Assembly (NCBI RefSeq): GCF_016583795.1
Contig: NZ_NRRS01000011.1
Location: 1 to 64,000 of the forward strand
From: Rhabdochromatium marinum
GTDB taxonomy: Bacteria > Pseudomonadota > Gammaproteobacteria > Chromatiales > Chromatiaceae
Length of the DNA stretch: 64,000 nucleotides
Direction: 5' to 3'
The notes under the pieces are model-generated. The model saw only the letters and a list, made by a program, of their open reading frames with translations. It was not told where the DNA came from and did not search any database. The position numbers and the translations under genes are program-made. Below are positions 18,821 to 27,812 of the stretch, in pieces. Position 1 is the stretch's first letter; every line of letters starts with the position of its first letter.

Positions 18821-19404
18821 CTGCTGGCTTGCAGCATGGCGACGCTGAAGTCGCCATGCAAATAGCCCTCGCGGAAGGACACTGCGGCGCCGAGCTGCTC
18901 GGCCCATTCGCGGATCTCATCCGGGTGCCGGCAGTTAAAGACCGCTGAATCATCCACTCCACGCAGCAAATTGAAGATAAAACCGCAGCGACTGGCCGCA
19001 AAACAGCGCTCAATGAAACAATAGGTTTCGTATTTTGTGAGGGTATTCATGGCCCCACTACAGAGGTAATAGTCCGCACTGGGCAAGGGATCGGTCAGTG
19101 CGTCGAGCTGGTGGATCTCTGCACCGGTGCGCTCGCGCGCCACCCGGACCATGTTCTCCAGCGCATCCAAGCCGATGTAACGTCCCGGCCGTGCTCCATC
19201 CTTGGCCAGGTAGCCGTACAGATCACCAAAACCACAGCCGGCATCGACCAGCGTCAGCGCGCTAAGATCCGTGGGCAGCAAGGCCCGCAGCACATCAAAG
19301 CGGCGCTCCTGGGTGTAGCGGGAATTCCAGTGCACCCCTTCGGCCGTGGCGCCATGCTGATCAATGGCCGCCTGGTAAAATTCATGTGTATCAACACGTG
19401 GCAT
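18817..19404 (-). CDS. Class I SAM-dependent methyltransferase
   Basis: 195 aa. Rossmann-fold methyltransferase: motif I is LVDAGCGFGDLYGYL, motif II is YIGLDAL, and the motif IV region is YYLCSGAMNTL. The N-terminal part with EGVHWNSRYTQERRFDVL resembles small trans-aconitate or SAM-dependent methyltransferases common near tRNA/rRNA enzymes, but the substrate is unknown. It lies 19 bases downstream of another methyltransferase gene on the same strand. Confidence 0.85.
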   Translation of the reverse strand: MPRVDTHEFYQAAIDQHGATAEGVHWNSRYTQERRFDVLRALLPTDLSALTLVDAGCGFGDLYGYLAKDGARPGRYIGLDALENMVRVARERTGAEIHQLDALTDPLPSADYYLCSGAMNTLTKYETYCFIERCFAASRCGFIFNLLRGVDDSAVFNCRHPDEIREWAEQLGAAVSFREGYLHGDFSVAMLQASS

Positions 19405-19423
19405 AATGAGCGTTACCTAAAAC

Positions 19424-20032
19424 TCAGTCGCGATAGGCAAGGGCCACCGTATAGTGCGGGCCTTGCTTAAGCTTGGCATAGTTGCCGAAAATTTCTTGCA
19501 GATAGCGTTTGATGAACTGCCGCAACCCGTTAATGGTCACCACATACAGGGCTCCACCCGGGTTCAGGCGCGCACGCGCATCATAGAGCCAGAGCGCGAG
19601 CAGTTCCTTGCCAACTTTCGCCGGGATGTTGCTCGCAATCAAATCAAAGCGCCGCTGAGGATCGATCTGATCAAAGCCATTGCTGAGCAAAGCCTCGGCC
19701 TGACTCAACCCATTGCTGGCGATGTTTTGGCGCGCAAATTCCACTGCAACAAAATCCTTGTCGACCAGCAGCACTCGGCCCTGGGGAGCCAGGCGAGCCA
19801 GGGTGAGACCAATGGGGCCATAACCGCAGCCGAGGTCGAGACACTCCGCATCGGGTGCCACGTCCATACGCTCCAGCAGCAGGCGGGTTCCGGCATCGAT
19901 TTCGCGCGGTGAGAAGAGCCCCCAGGTCGATTGCAGCCGTAGCCGCTGCCCGGCCAACTCGGCCTCAAAGGTGATGGGACGGCGCAACGCGGCCAGCTGG
20001 GCTTGATCGAACATAGCGGTTCCAAAATGCAA
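19424..20032 (-). CDS. RsmC-like methyltransferase (MTS domain)
   Basis: 202 aa. Corresponds to the catalytic half of RsmC, the 16S rRNA G1207 N2-methyltransferase: STWGLFSPREIDAGTRLLLE, SAM motif I CLDLGCGYGPIGL, DKDFVAVEFARQN, and NIPAK at the position of the catalytic NPPF-type motif. The second Pro of that motif is absent, so substrate class is uncertain. Starts at 20032 or 20014 (MFDQ). Confidence 0.85.
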   Translation of the reverse strand: MHFGTAMFDQAQLAALRRPITFEAELAGQRLRLQSTWGLFSPREIDAGTRLLLERMDVAPDAECLDLGCGYGPIGLTLARLAPQGRVLLVDKDFVAVEFARQNIASNGLSQAEALLSNGFDQIDPQRRFDLIASNIPAKVGKELLALWLYDARARLNPGGALYVVTINGLRQFIKRYLQEIFGNYAKLKQGPHYTVALAYRD

Positions 20033-20119
20033 TCACGGCGGTGGGGTTTAAGGTCGCTTACGGGACAGTTGAACGCAGCTATTGTAGCCGCTACCAGGCG
20101 CTGGCCAACAGCGGCCTGG

Positions 20120-20137
20120 CTGTCATGATTCCTTAAC
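20120..20137 (+). promoter_or_regulatory. Possible Pho box upstream of phoB
   Basis: CTGTCATGATTCCTTAAC lies about 75 bases upstream of phoB. The first seven bases match a Pho-box half-site (CTGTCAT); the second half matches poorly. PhoB autoregulation is common. Weak evidence. Confidence 0.3.
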
Positions 20138-20212
20138 CAAATGGCTCTACACTCGTCTATCCCGCCCTGATTGATTCCTGACCGCCCTCTGATTGACTCT
20201 TAAGGTGTTTCG

Positions 20213-20896
20213 ATGCCGACCGTCTTGATCGTTGATGACGAACCCGACATTCGCGAACTGATTCGCTTCACCCTCGAAGAAACCGGATTTCGGGTGCTCG
20301 AAGCCGCACACGCCGACGCCGCGCGCAAACAGCTGGCCACCGAACCTCCGCATCTGCTGCTGCTCGACTGGATGCTGCCCGGCCGCTCGGGTCTGGAACT
20401 GGCCGCGCAGCTCAAACAGAACCCGCGCACTCGCACGCTTCCCATCATCATGATCAGCGCCCGTGGCGAGGAAGAGGATCGCGTCAAGGGGCTGGATACC
20501 GGAGCCGATGATTATATTTCCAAACCCTTTTCACCGCGCGAGATGGTGGCGCGCATCAAAGCCGTGCTGCGCCGCAGCCACAGCGAGCAACAGCAGGACC
20601 TGATTGAAATCGGCGGGCTGTGCATTGACCACCTCGGACACCGGGTCAGCGCTGCCGGTCAGCCGCTCAACATCGCACCGACCGAGTATAAACTGCTGCA
20701 TTTTTTCATGACTCACGCCAATCGCGCCTTCAGCCGCGCGCAATTGCTTGATCATGTCTGGGGCGATCATGTCTATGTTGAAGAGCGCACGGTGGATGTG
20801 CATATTCGCCGGTTGCGCAAAGCCCTGGAGCAAACTGGACATCAGCATCTGCTCCAGACCGTGCGCGGCGTCGGCTACCGCTTCTCCGAGCAATGA
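20213..20896 (+). CDS. phoB: Phosphate regulon response regulator PhoB
   Basis: 227 aa. OmpR-family response regulator: receiver domain with the acidic pair in VDDEPDI, the phosphoacceptor aspartate in LLLDWMLPG (about residue 53) and the conserved Lys in ISKPFSPRE, then a winged-helix DNA-binding domain ending VRGVGYRFSE. Length and sequence fit PhoB. Overlaps phoR by four bases. Without pst genes nearby the phosphate assignment rests on similarity and on the paired kinase. Confidence 0.92.
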   Translation: MPTVLIVDDEPDIRELIRFTLEETGFRVLEAAHADAARKQLATEPPHLLLLDWMLPGRSGLELAAQLKQNPRTRTLPIIMISARGEEEDRVKGLDTGADDYISKPFSPREMVARIKAVLRRSHSEQQQDLIEIGGLCIDHLGHRVSAAGQPLNIAPTEYKLLHFFMTHANRAFSRAQLLDHVWGDHVYVEERTVDVHIRRLRKALEQTGHQHLLQTVRGVGYRFSEQ

Positions 20897-22323
20897 GCGA
20901 CCTCAAACACGACCACTCCTCGGCGCCCGCCGCATCCGAGGCACCGTCGCTGTCACTGCGACAGCAGCTGTCGCGCCCCACCCGCAGCCCAATGCGCGAC
21001 GCCCTGGTTGAAGGTGCGTTTCTGCTGATTCTGCTGGGGGCCGCCGCTGCGCTGCGGCTCACGGGTTTGCACTGGAGCAACAGCCTGCTGTTGGTGCTGC
21101 TGCCCTATCTGGGACGCCATCTGCTGTTGCTGATCCGCCTGGTGCGCCTGATACGCCGACAGCATCGCCTAGCCCCGCCCTTTCCGCTCGGACTCTGGGG
21201 CGAAGTCTATCGCGCCATCGCCCGCTATCAGCAGCGCGGACGCAAGGGGCGCAAACGGCAAACGCGTGTCACCCGCCGCTTCCGCGAGGCTGCCAATTCC
21301 GTGCCTGATGCCCTGATTGTGCTGGACAAAGGCCAGCGCATCGAATGGGCCAACCCGGCGGCCGTCGCGCTGATGAATGTGCAGTTTCCGCGCGACGACG
21401 GCAAATCGCTCGCCGAATGTTGTACGCATCCGGCGCTGGATGACTGCATCACCAACGGTGATCACAGCCGCCCGGTCGAGATGACCCCGGCACACAATCA
21501 ATCTCTGATGCTCTCAGTGCGGGTGACACCCTTTGGGGAGCGCAAAAAGCAGCGCCTGGTGGTCGGACGCGACATCACCAAGGTCTATCATCTGAATTTG
21601 ATCCGCCGCGACTTTGTCGCCAATGCCTCACACGAACTGCGCACACCGCTGACGGTTATTACCGGCTTTCTCGAACGTCTCAGCGAATCGCCGCAGACCC
21701 CGACCAGCCACCAGCGCCCGCTTACACTCATGCGCGATCAGGGGGAGCGCATGCGCTGCATTATTGAGGATCTCCTGACGCTGTCGCGCCTGGAAATGGA
21801 TTCTGGCACCACGCAGATTGCCGCCGTCGATGTGCCCGGACTGATCGACACCATCGTTGCTGAGGCCAGTATCCTGTGCAATCACAGCCATCCCTTGACT
21901 CTGGATGTCGATCGAGATTTGCACCTGCTCGGCAATCAGAACGAACTCTACAGTGCCTTTTCCAATCTGGTTTTCAATGCCATTAAACACACAGCCGCCG
22001 GGACTCCGATACGGATTCGCTGGGCCGAACAGAGCAACAGCCCCTGTTTCTCGGTGCAGGATCAGGGACAAGGCATTGCCGCAGAGCATTTGCCACGCTT
22101 AAGCGAACGCTTCTATCGGGTCGATACGGCCCGCTCGCGCGAGTCCGGCGGCACCGGCCTTGGACTGGCGATCGTCAAGCATGTGCTGAACCGGCACGAT
22201 GGCTATCTCAGCCTGGCCAGCGAACTGGGTCGCGGCAGCACGTTCCGCTGTATTTTTCCGCACAGCAGCCGCCTGCGACCGGCGTTGGAACCTGAGACGG
22301 CGCTTGCTCAGAGTGAGACCTGA
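20893..22323 (+). CDS. phoR: Phosphate regulon sensor kinase PhoR
   Basis: 476 aa. Two hydrophobic helices (about 38-75), a PAS segment (DALIVLDKGQRIEWANPAA), an H-box with the phosphoacceptor histidine in NASHELRTPLT, and an ATPase domain with N-box NLVFNAIKHT, G1 VQDQGQGI and G2 GGTGLGLAIVKH. It phosphorylates and dephosphorylates PhoB. The PhoR layout (short membrane anchor, no large periplasmic domain) fits. Four-base overlap with phoB shows coupling. Confidence 0.92.
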   Translation: MSDLKHDHSSAPAASEAPSLSLRQQLSRPTRSPMRDALVEGAFLLILLGAAAALRLTGLHWSNSLLLVLLPYLGRHLLLLIRLVRLIRRQHRLAPPFPLGLWGEVYRAIARYQQRGRKGRKRQTRVTRRFREAANSVPDALIVLDKGQRIEWANPAAVALMNVQFPRDDGKSLAECCTHPALDDCITNGDHSRPVEMTPAHNQSLMLSVRVTPFGERKKQRLVVGRDITKVYHLNLIRRDFVANASHELRTPLTVITGFLERLSESPQTPTSHQRPLTLMRDQGERMRCIIEDLLTLSRLEMDSGTTQIAAVDVPGLIDTIVAEASILCNHSHPLTLDVDRDLHLLGNQNELYSAFSNLVFNAIKHTAAGTPIRIRWAEQSNSPCFSVQDQGQGIAAEHLPRLSERFYRVDTARSRESGGTGLGLAIVKHVLNRHDGYLSLASELGRGSTFRCIFPHSSRLRPALEPETALAQSET

Positions 22324-22352
22324 GACGCTCGGCGGAGTGTCATCGCACCATG

Positions 22353-22592
22353 TCAGGCCATCACGTCGAGCAAGGTTCCAATCATCCCGTCAGCTGCCCC
22401 CAGCACCCGCACAGATGCCTCGGTCGTTTGCTCACTGACCTTCATACCGACCAAGGGCGTCGCTAAATCAGCGTTCGAGTTCGCGGTGCCATGAGCGGTG
22501 GTCTGTCTAGCAATATCGCTTGCAGCGGCGGCCAGGCCCTGATAGCCGCGCTGAATGCCCATTAAACCTGCGTTCACTAGGTTCGCTTGCAT
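22353..22592 (-). CDS. Small protein with flagellar rod/hook-like ends
   Basis: 79 aa, family not identified. The N-terminus (AGLMGIQRGYQGLAAAASDIARQT) and the C-terminus (ASVRVLGAADGMIGTLLDVMA) resemble the terminal helices by which flagellar rod and hook proteins pack, but the central domain is absent. No other flagellar genes are in the window. Convergent with phoR. Confidence 0.55.
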   Translation of the reverse strand: MQANLVNAGLMGIQRGYQGLAAAASDIARQTTAHGTANSNADLATPLVGMKVSEQTTEASVRVLGAADGMIGTLLDVMA

Positions 22593-22780
22593 GCTGTTTT
22601 ACCTTTCCGATTCGGTGTTTAGTCAAGAATCGCGCAGTCCTCACTGTCTGTTCAGCTTAGACGATCCTCAAGCAGCGGTGGCGGTTTCTTTTGCTCTTGA
22701 CTCCCCCCACTTTGTAGCACGAGGCGATCAACCCAAGCCGCCCAACGAACAACCGTGAATTTCAGTCAAGGCCGTTCATC

Positions 22781-24244
22781 ATGCGCTTTCAGTTTGACAA
22801 CAGTTATGCCCGCCTGCCCAAGCCGTTCTATGCCCGAGTCGAACCACAACCGGTTAATCAGCCGCACGGCTTGCAGTTCAACGTCGATCTGGCACGACGC
22901 CTGGGACTGGATCCCGAGCAGCTTGCGACGCCGGAAGCCGTTGAGCTATGGAGCGGCAATCGGCTTCCTGACGGCGCTGAGCCACTGGCCATGGCCTATG
23001 CCGGGCACCAGTTCGGCGCTTTTGTGCCGCAACTCGGGGATGGCCGGGCCATTCTGCTTGGTGAGATCATCGCCCCCGACGGGACGCGCTTTGACATTCA
23101 ACTGAAAGGCTCCGGACGCACCCCCTTCTCGCGCTCCGGTGACGGGCGCGCTTGCCTGGGGCCAGTGCTGCGCGAGTATCTGCTCGGCGAGGCCATGCAC
23201 GCGCTTGGCATCCCCACTACCCGGGGACTGGCGGCGGTGGCGACCGGTGAGCCGGTATATCGCGAAAGCCCCCTGCCCGGTGCGGTGTTAACCCGGGTGG
23301 CGCGCAGTCATGTGCGGGTAGGAACCTTTGAGTATTTTCGCGCGCGCCAGGACCTGGCCTCACTGCAACGCCTGGCAGACTATGTCATTGAGCGCCATGA
23401 CCCAGCACTGGCCCACAGCGACCACCCCTACAGCGACCTGCTGGTCAGGGTCGCCGAGCGCCAGGCGGAACTGATCGCCGCCTGGCTGAGTGTCGGCTTT
23501 ATTCATGGTGTGATGAACACAGACAATATGTCCATTGCCGGTGAGACCATTGACTATGGCCCATGCGCCTTCATGGATAGCTATGATCCAACAACGGTGT
23601 TCAGCTCTATTGATTATCGCGGGCGCTACGCCTATGGCAATCAGGCGCGTATCGCCCACTGGAATCTCTCCAGTCTGGCCATGTCGCTGCGCCCTCTGAT
23701 GGAACAAAGCTCGGATCAGGCGGCGGCGCAGATCACCGCCGCGCTTGATCGCTATCAGCAGGCTTTCGATCAGGGCTGGTTGCAGCGCTTCGGGCGCAAG
23801 CTGGGCTTAAGCCAGGCACGGGAAGAGGATCGCGCCCTGATCAACGACTTCCTGGACATGCTCTATCAGCAACACGCCGACTTTACCAACAGCTTCCGCG
23901 CACTCGGCCATGCCCCTGAGGATCAGGGCGCGGCGCTCACCCGGGAAGTCCCGGCACCGGAATGCGCCCCCTGGCTGGAGCGCTGGCAGGCGCGACTCGC
24001 CGAGGAGGCACTCCCGAAGACTGAGCTGATGCAGCGGATGCACCAGGTCAATCCGGCCGTGATTCCGCGCAATCACCGCGTCGAACAGGCGTTGGATGCC
24101 GCTGTTGACGATGGCGATCTGGAGCCCTTCAAGCAATTGCTTGCGATCCTGCAAGCGCCCTGGGAGGAGCACGAGGCCAACGCGGCCTGGCGTGCGCCGC
24201 CGCGCCCGCATGAGCAGGTACAGTATACCTTTTGCGGCACCTGA
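22781..24244 (+). CDS. selO: Protein adenylyltransferase SelO (YdiU)
   Basis: 487 aa. Pseudokinase-fold enzyme that transfers AMP from ATP to Ser, Thr or Tyr of proteins, linked to redox stress. Visible are AMAYAGHQFG, QLGDGRAILLGE, KGSGRTPFSRSGDGRA, the HGVMNTDNMSI active site and DYGPCAFMD. The C-terminus ends FCGT, with a Cys where animal SelO has selenocysteine. Full length; stands alone between intergenic stretches. Confidence 0.95.
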   Translation: MRFQFDNSYARLPKPFYARVEPQPVNQPHGLQFNVDLARRLGLDPEQLATPEAVELWSGNRLPDGAEPLAMAYAGHQFGAFVPQLGDGRAILLGEIIAPDGTRFDIQLKGSGRTPFSRSGDGRACLGPVLREYLLGEAMHALGIPTTRGLAAVATGEPVYRESPLPGAVLTRVARSHVRVGTFEYFRARQDLASLQRLADYVIERHDPALAHSDHPYSDLLVRVAERQAELIAAWLSVGFIHGVMNTDNMSIAGETIDYGPCAFMDSYDPTTVFSSIDYRGRYAYGNQARIAHWNLSSLAMSLRPLMEQSSDQAAAQITAALDRYQQAFDQGWLQRFGRKLGLSQAREEDRALINDFLDMLYQQHADFTNSFRALGHAPEDQGAALTREVPAPECAPWLERWQARLAEEALPKTELMQRMHQVNPAVIPRNHRVEQALDAAVDDGDLEPFKQLLAILQAPWEEHEANAAWRAPPRPHEQVQYTFCGT

Positions 24245-24354
24245 CACCTGAACCCCCAGGCGGCCAAGTCCGTTGGCATTAAACCTCTGCCGTTGGTCGC
24301 AACATCTTGCTATGATTCCGGCCTTATTCTGCGTTGACCGGAGTCATTAGTCTT

Positions 24355-24564
24355 ATGATCGATAAACGTCTGCTGGAAATTCTCGTCTGCCCCCTCACCA
24401 AAGGGCCGCTGATTTTTGACCAGGACAGAGCCGAACTGATTTCCATTTCCGGGCGTCTCGCGTACCCGATTCGCGATAACATTCCGGTCATGCTCGAAGA
24501 GGAAGCACGCGCACTGAGCGAAGATGAAGCTGAGGCCCTGCGCCAACAGCATCAGCCCGCTTAA
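24355..24564 (+). CDS. Trm112-family protein (YcaR-like)
   Basis: 69 aa from the ATG at 24355, which has a GGAG about 11 bases upstream. Small zinc-ribbon-like fold: [14 protein letters not shown], then [17 protein letters not shown]. Only one of the usual cysteines is present. Bacterial members are often next to kdsB/lpxK; here it precedes the Mrp antiporter operon by 15 bases and may share its transcript. Function unknown. Confidence 0.9.
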   Translation: MIDKRLLEILVCPLTKGPLIFDQDRAELISISGRLAYPIRDNIPVMLEEEARALSEDEAEALRQQHQPA

Positions 24565-24579
24565 ACAGCGACGGCGCCC

Positions 24580-27489
24580 ATGTTTCTCGCCTGGATCGTC
24601 GCCATTCCCTTCCTTGGCGCCTTGCTGCCCTATGGCGCAGTGCGACTGGTGCCGAAGCAGGCCTGTGGCGCGGCAGCCTCTCTAGCAGCGGCGCTGGTCA
24701 GCACCAGCGCGCTAATCATTGCGCTGAGCCATACGCCGGACGTTTTTGCCGGCGGCGAGGTGCATGCCTCCATGCCCTGGATTCCGCGCATCGGACTCAC
24801 CCTGGCGTTGCGCTTCGACGGGCTGGCCATGGTCTTTGTGCTGCTGATCTTGGGCATCGGCCTGCTGGTTATCCTCTATGCCCATTTCTATCTGGCGAAA
24901 TCGGATCAGGTCGCGCGTTTTTTTGCCATTTTGCTGCTGTTCCAGGGCGCCATGCTCGGCATTGTCCTGTCAGACAACCTGCTGCTGCTGTTACTGTTCT
25001 GGGAGCTGACCAGCCTGACCTCCTTCCTGCTGGTTGGCTTCGATCCGCGCTCAATCGAGGCGCGGCGCGGAGCGCGCATGGCGCTGGTTATCACCGGCGG
25101 TGGCGGTCTGGCGTTGCTGGCGGGTTTTTTGCTGCTCGGCTCGGTAGCCGGCAGCTTCGAACTGTCCGAGGTACTGGCCGCCGGTGAGCGGGTGCATCAG
25201 CATCCGCTGTATTTGCCAATTCTGTTGCTGATTCTGCTCGGCGCCTTCACCAAATCGGCACAGTTTCCGTTCCATTTCTGGCTCCCCTCGGCCATGACTG
25301 CGCCCACACCGGTGTCGGCCTATCTGCACTCAGCCACCATGGTCAAAGCGGGCATTTTCCTGCTCGCGCGCTTCTTTCCGGTGTTCGCCGAAACCGACAT
25401 CTGGTTCTATCTGGTCGGTGGCGTGGGGCTGACCACCTTCCTGTTCGGCGCCTATATCGCTATTTTCAAGCACGACATCAAAGGACTGCTGGCCTATTCG
25501 ACCATCAGTCACCTGGGGCTCATTACCTTTCTGTTCGGATTAGGCACCCCGCTGGGCGCAGTGGCCGGACTCTTTCATGCGATGAACCATGCGGTCTTCA
25601 AAGCCTCGCTGTTCATGGCGGCCGGCATCATCGACCATGAAGCCGGCACCCGCGATATGCGCCGCTTGTCGGGGCTGTGGCACTTCATGCCCATTACTGG
25701 CACCCTGGCCATGGTCGCCGCCGCCGCGATGGCTGGGGTACCGCTGCTCAATGGCTTTTTGAGCAAAGAGATGTTCTTCGCCGAGACGGTGCATCATGAG
25801 TGGCTGGGCCATCTGGACTGGCTGCTGCCATTCATTGCAACCCTGGGCGGTATCTTTGCCGTGGCCTATTCGGTGCGCTTTATTCACGATGTTTTCTTTG
25901 GTGGCCCTCTGCAAGAACTGGATCGCACCCCACATGAACCGCCGCGCTGGATGCGTATCCCGGTGGAGATTCTGGTCGCGCTGTGCCTGCTGGTGGGCAT
26001 TTTTCCCGAGCAAACGGTGCGCCCGCTGCTCGATCTTGGGGTGCAAAGCATGCTGGGTTTCGAGCCGCGCTATGACCTGGCCATCTGGCATGGATTCTCC
26101 TTTCCGCTGCTGATGAGTCTGGTTGCGCTGGTTGGCGGCTTGCTGCTGTATCGACTGCGGCGGTGGTTATTTCGCGCCCACGATTGGGTCTTTCCGCCGA
26201 CCAGCGGGGCCTCGGTATTTCAGCGCCTCAGCACCGGGTTACAGCTCTTGGCTCGGGCGCGCATGCCACATCCCACTCAGGCCTCGCTGCAAAACTCCAT
26301 CGCCTGGCTGCTGCTGACGACGCTGGTGCTGGCCATCTGGCCGCTGCTGCCAGCGCTTTGGTCACTGGATGTCGCCGGACTGAGCGACTGGCTTATGGGA
26401 CTGGAACTCAGTCCGCTGGATGTGCCCAGCCTGGGTGCCGGGCTGATTCTGGTGGTGGCGGCTGCCGGTGTGGTTGGTCTGCGTCGCCAACGTCTGCAAG
26501 CTACCATCCTGGCCGGAGTGATCGGGCTGGTGCTGAGTCTGGCTTTTGTGCATTTTTCCGCGCCTGATCTGGCGCTGACCCAATTAACCGTGGAAGTGGT
26601 CACCACCATTTTGCTGCTGCTGGTGCTGTATTTTCTGCCGCAATCGGATGTGGCGCGCCTGTCGCGGTGGCGGCGCACGCGCGATCTGGTACTGGCGGTA
26701 GTGGCGGGCACGGGCGTGGCAGCCCTGGCCTTGGTCATCATGACCACCCAGACGCCGAGCATTGCTGAGTATTTTCTGCACGCCGCCAAGCCCGCCGCTG
26801 GCGCGAGCAATGTGGTCAACGCCATTTTGGTGGACTTCCGCGGTTTCGATACCCTGGGAGAAATCACCGTCCTGGCCATCGCCGCTGCAGGTATCTTTGC
26901 CATGCTGCGCGGCATCCGTCTGCACACACCGCAACGCGATCTGTTTGGGCGCCCCTGGTCGCCAGATGTGCACCCGACCATTCTCGCCATGCTCTCGCGT
27001 CCGCTATTGCCCATGGCGCTGCTGGTGGCGGTGTTTATGCTGCTGCGCGGGCATCATGAGCCTGGCGGCGGCTTCATTGCCGGACTGATCGCCGGTATTG
27101 CGCTGGTGTTGCAACAGCTCGCCAGCGGTCAGCAGTGGTCGGCCGAGCGCCTGCGGCTGAACTACACCCGGCTGATCGGTGCCGGTCTGCTCATGGCACT
27201 TGGCACGGCCAGCGCTGCATTGCTGTGGCAGCGTCCTTTCCTAACCAGCGCCTTCTGGCACAGTGAATCCACCTGGCTGGGCGAACTGGAACTGACCAGC
27301 GCCATGGTCTTTGACACCGGCGTTTTTCTGGTGGTCTTGGGAACCGTGATGCTGATTCTCGATAACCTGGGGCGGCTAAGCGGCCATCGTCAGCATGGGC
27401 GCCGTGCCGGGCACCAAGTGGCCGCGCATCCAGCACCGGTGCCCGCTGCCTCAGCCCCAGCCCTTGGGAGCGCACCATGGAAGTCCTGA
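24580..27489 (+). CDS. mrpA: Mrp antiporter subunit A fused to subunit B
   Basis: 969 aa. Largest membrane subunit of the multisubunit Na+(K+)/H+ antiporter, homologous to complex I NuoL. Features include LVGFDPRSIEARRGARMALV, the proton-channel region FPFHFWLPSAMTAPTPVSAYLHSATMVK (residues about 225-255) and TISHLGLITF. After the MrpA C-terminal helices, a MrpB domain begins near residue 790 (FGRPWSPDVHPTIL onward), with LLRGHHEPGGGFIAGL. There is no separate mrpB. First gene of the mrp(AB)CDEFG operon. Confidence 0.94.
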   Translation: MFLAWIVAIPFLGALLPYGAVRLVPKQACGAAASLAAALVSTSALIIALSHTPDVFAGGEVHASMPWIPRIGLTLALRFDGLAMVFVLLILGIGLLVILYAHFYLAKSDQVARFFAILLLFQGAMLGIVLSDNLLLLLLFWELTSLTSFLLVGFDPRSIEARRGARMALVITGGGGLALLAGFLLLGSVAGSFELSEVLAAGERVHQHPLYLPILLLILLGAFTKSAQFPFHFWLPSAMTAPTPVSAYLHSATMVKAGIFLLARFFPVFAETDIWFYLVGGVGLTTFLFGAYIAIFKHDIKGLLAYSTISHLGLITFLFGLGTPLGAVAGLFHAMNHAVFKASLFMAAGIIDHEAGTRDMRRLSGLWHFMPITGTLAMVAAAAMAGVPLLNGFLSKEMFFAETVHHEWLGHLDWLLPFIATLGGIFAVAYSVRFIHDVFFGGPLQELDRTPHEPPRWMRIPVEILVALCLLVGIFPEQTVRPLLDLGVQSMLGFEPRYDLAIWHGFSFPLLMSLVALVGGLLLYRLRRWLFRAHDWVFPPTSGASVFQRLSTGLQLLARARMPHPTQASLQNSIAWLLLTTLVLAIWPLLPALWSLDVAGLSDWLMGLELSPLDVPSLGAGLILVVAAAGVVGLRRQRLQATILAGVIGLVLSLAFVHFSAPDLALTQLTVEVVTTILLLLVLYFLPQSDVARLSRWRRTRDLVLAVVAGTGVAALALVIMTTQTPSIAEYFLHAAKPAAGASNVVNAILVDFRGFDTLGEITVLAIAAAGIFAMLRGIRLHTPQRDLFGRPWSPDVHPTILAMLSRPLLPMALLVAVFMLLRGHHEPGGGFIAGLIAGIALVLQQLASGQQWSAERLRLNYTRLIGAGLLMALGTASAALLWQRPFLTSAFWHSESTWLGELELTSAMVFDTGVFLVVLGTVMLILDNLGRLSGHRQHGRRAGHQVAAHPAPVPAASAPALGSAPWKS

Positions 27490-27812
27490 TAGCGCTCTGC
27501 ATTGGGGTTCTGGTCGGCTGCGGCGTCTATCTGCTACTGCGCGCGCGCAGCTTCTCTGTGGTACTGGGACTCACGCTGCTGTCCTATGCAACCAATCTGC
27601 TGCTGTTTGCCTCCGGGGGGTTACGCAGCAACCAGGCGCCCTTGCTGCATGAGGGCGGCTCCTTTGCCGATCCCCTGCCCCAGGCGCTGGTACTGACTGC
27701 CATTGTGATCGGCTTTGCCATGACCGCTTTTATGCTGGTACTGTCGCTGCGTGCCCTCAGTGATCTGGGTTCGGATCGGGTCGATTCCCGGCGCGGCGGG
27801 GAAGAGCGTTGA
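27477..27812 (+). CDS. mrpC: Mrp antiporter subunit C
   Basis: 111 aa. NuoK-like subunit with three membrane helices: a helix at 1-20, VVLGLTLLSYATNLLLFASG, and LPQALVLTAIVIGFAMTAFM, the last two holding the conserved MrpC motifs. Overlaps the end of mrpA by 13 bases and mrpD by four bases, as expected for tight translational coupling. Confidence 0.94.
   Translation: MEVLIALCIGVLVGCGVYLLLRARSFSVVLGLTLLSYATNLLLFASGGLRSNQAPLLHEGGSFADPLPQALVLTAIVIGFAMTAFMLVLSLRALSDLGSDRVDSRRGGEER

Noticed and set aside
24233-24244. Selenocysteine codon in selO
   Set aside because: The C-terminal position is a Cys codon in FCGT and the following TGA is the normal stop; no in-frame TGA is read through.
24580-27489. 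MrpA-MrpB fusion as a novelty
   Set aside because: Fused A-B subunits are known in other Mrp operons, so this is annotated but not counted as a finding.
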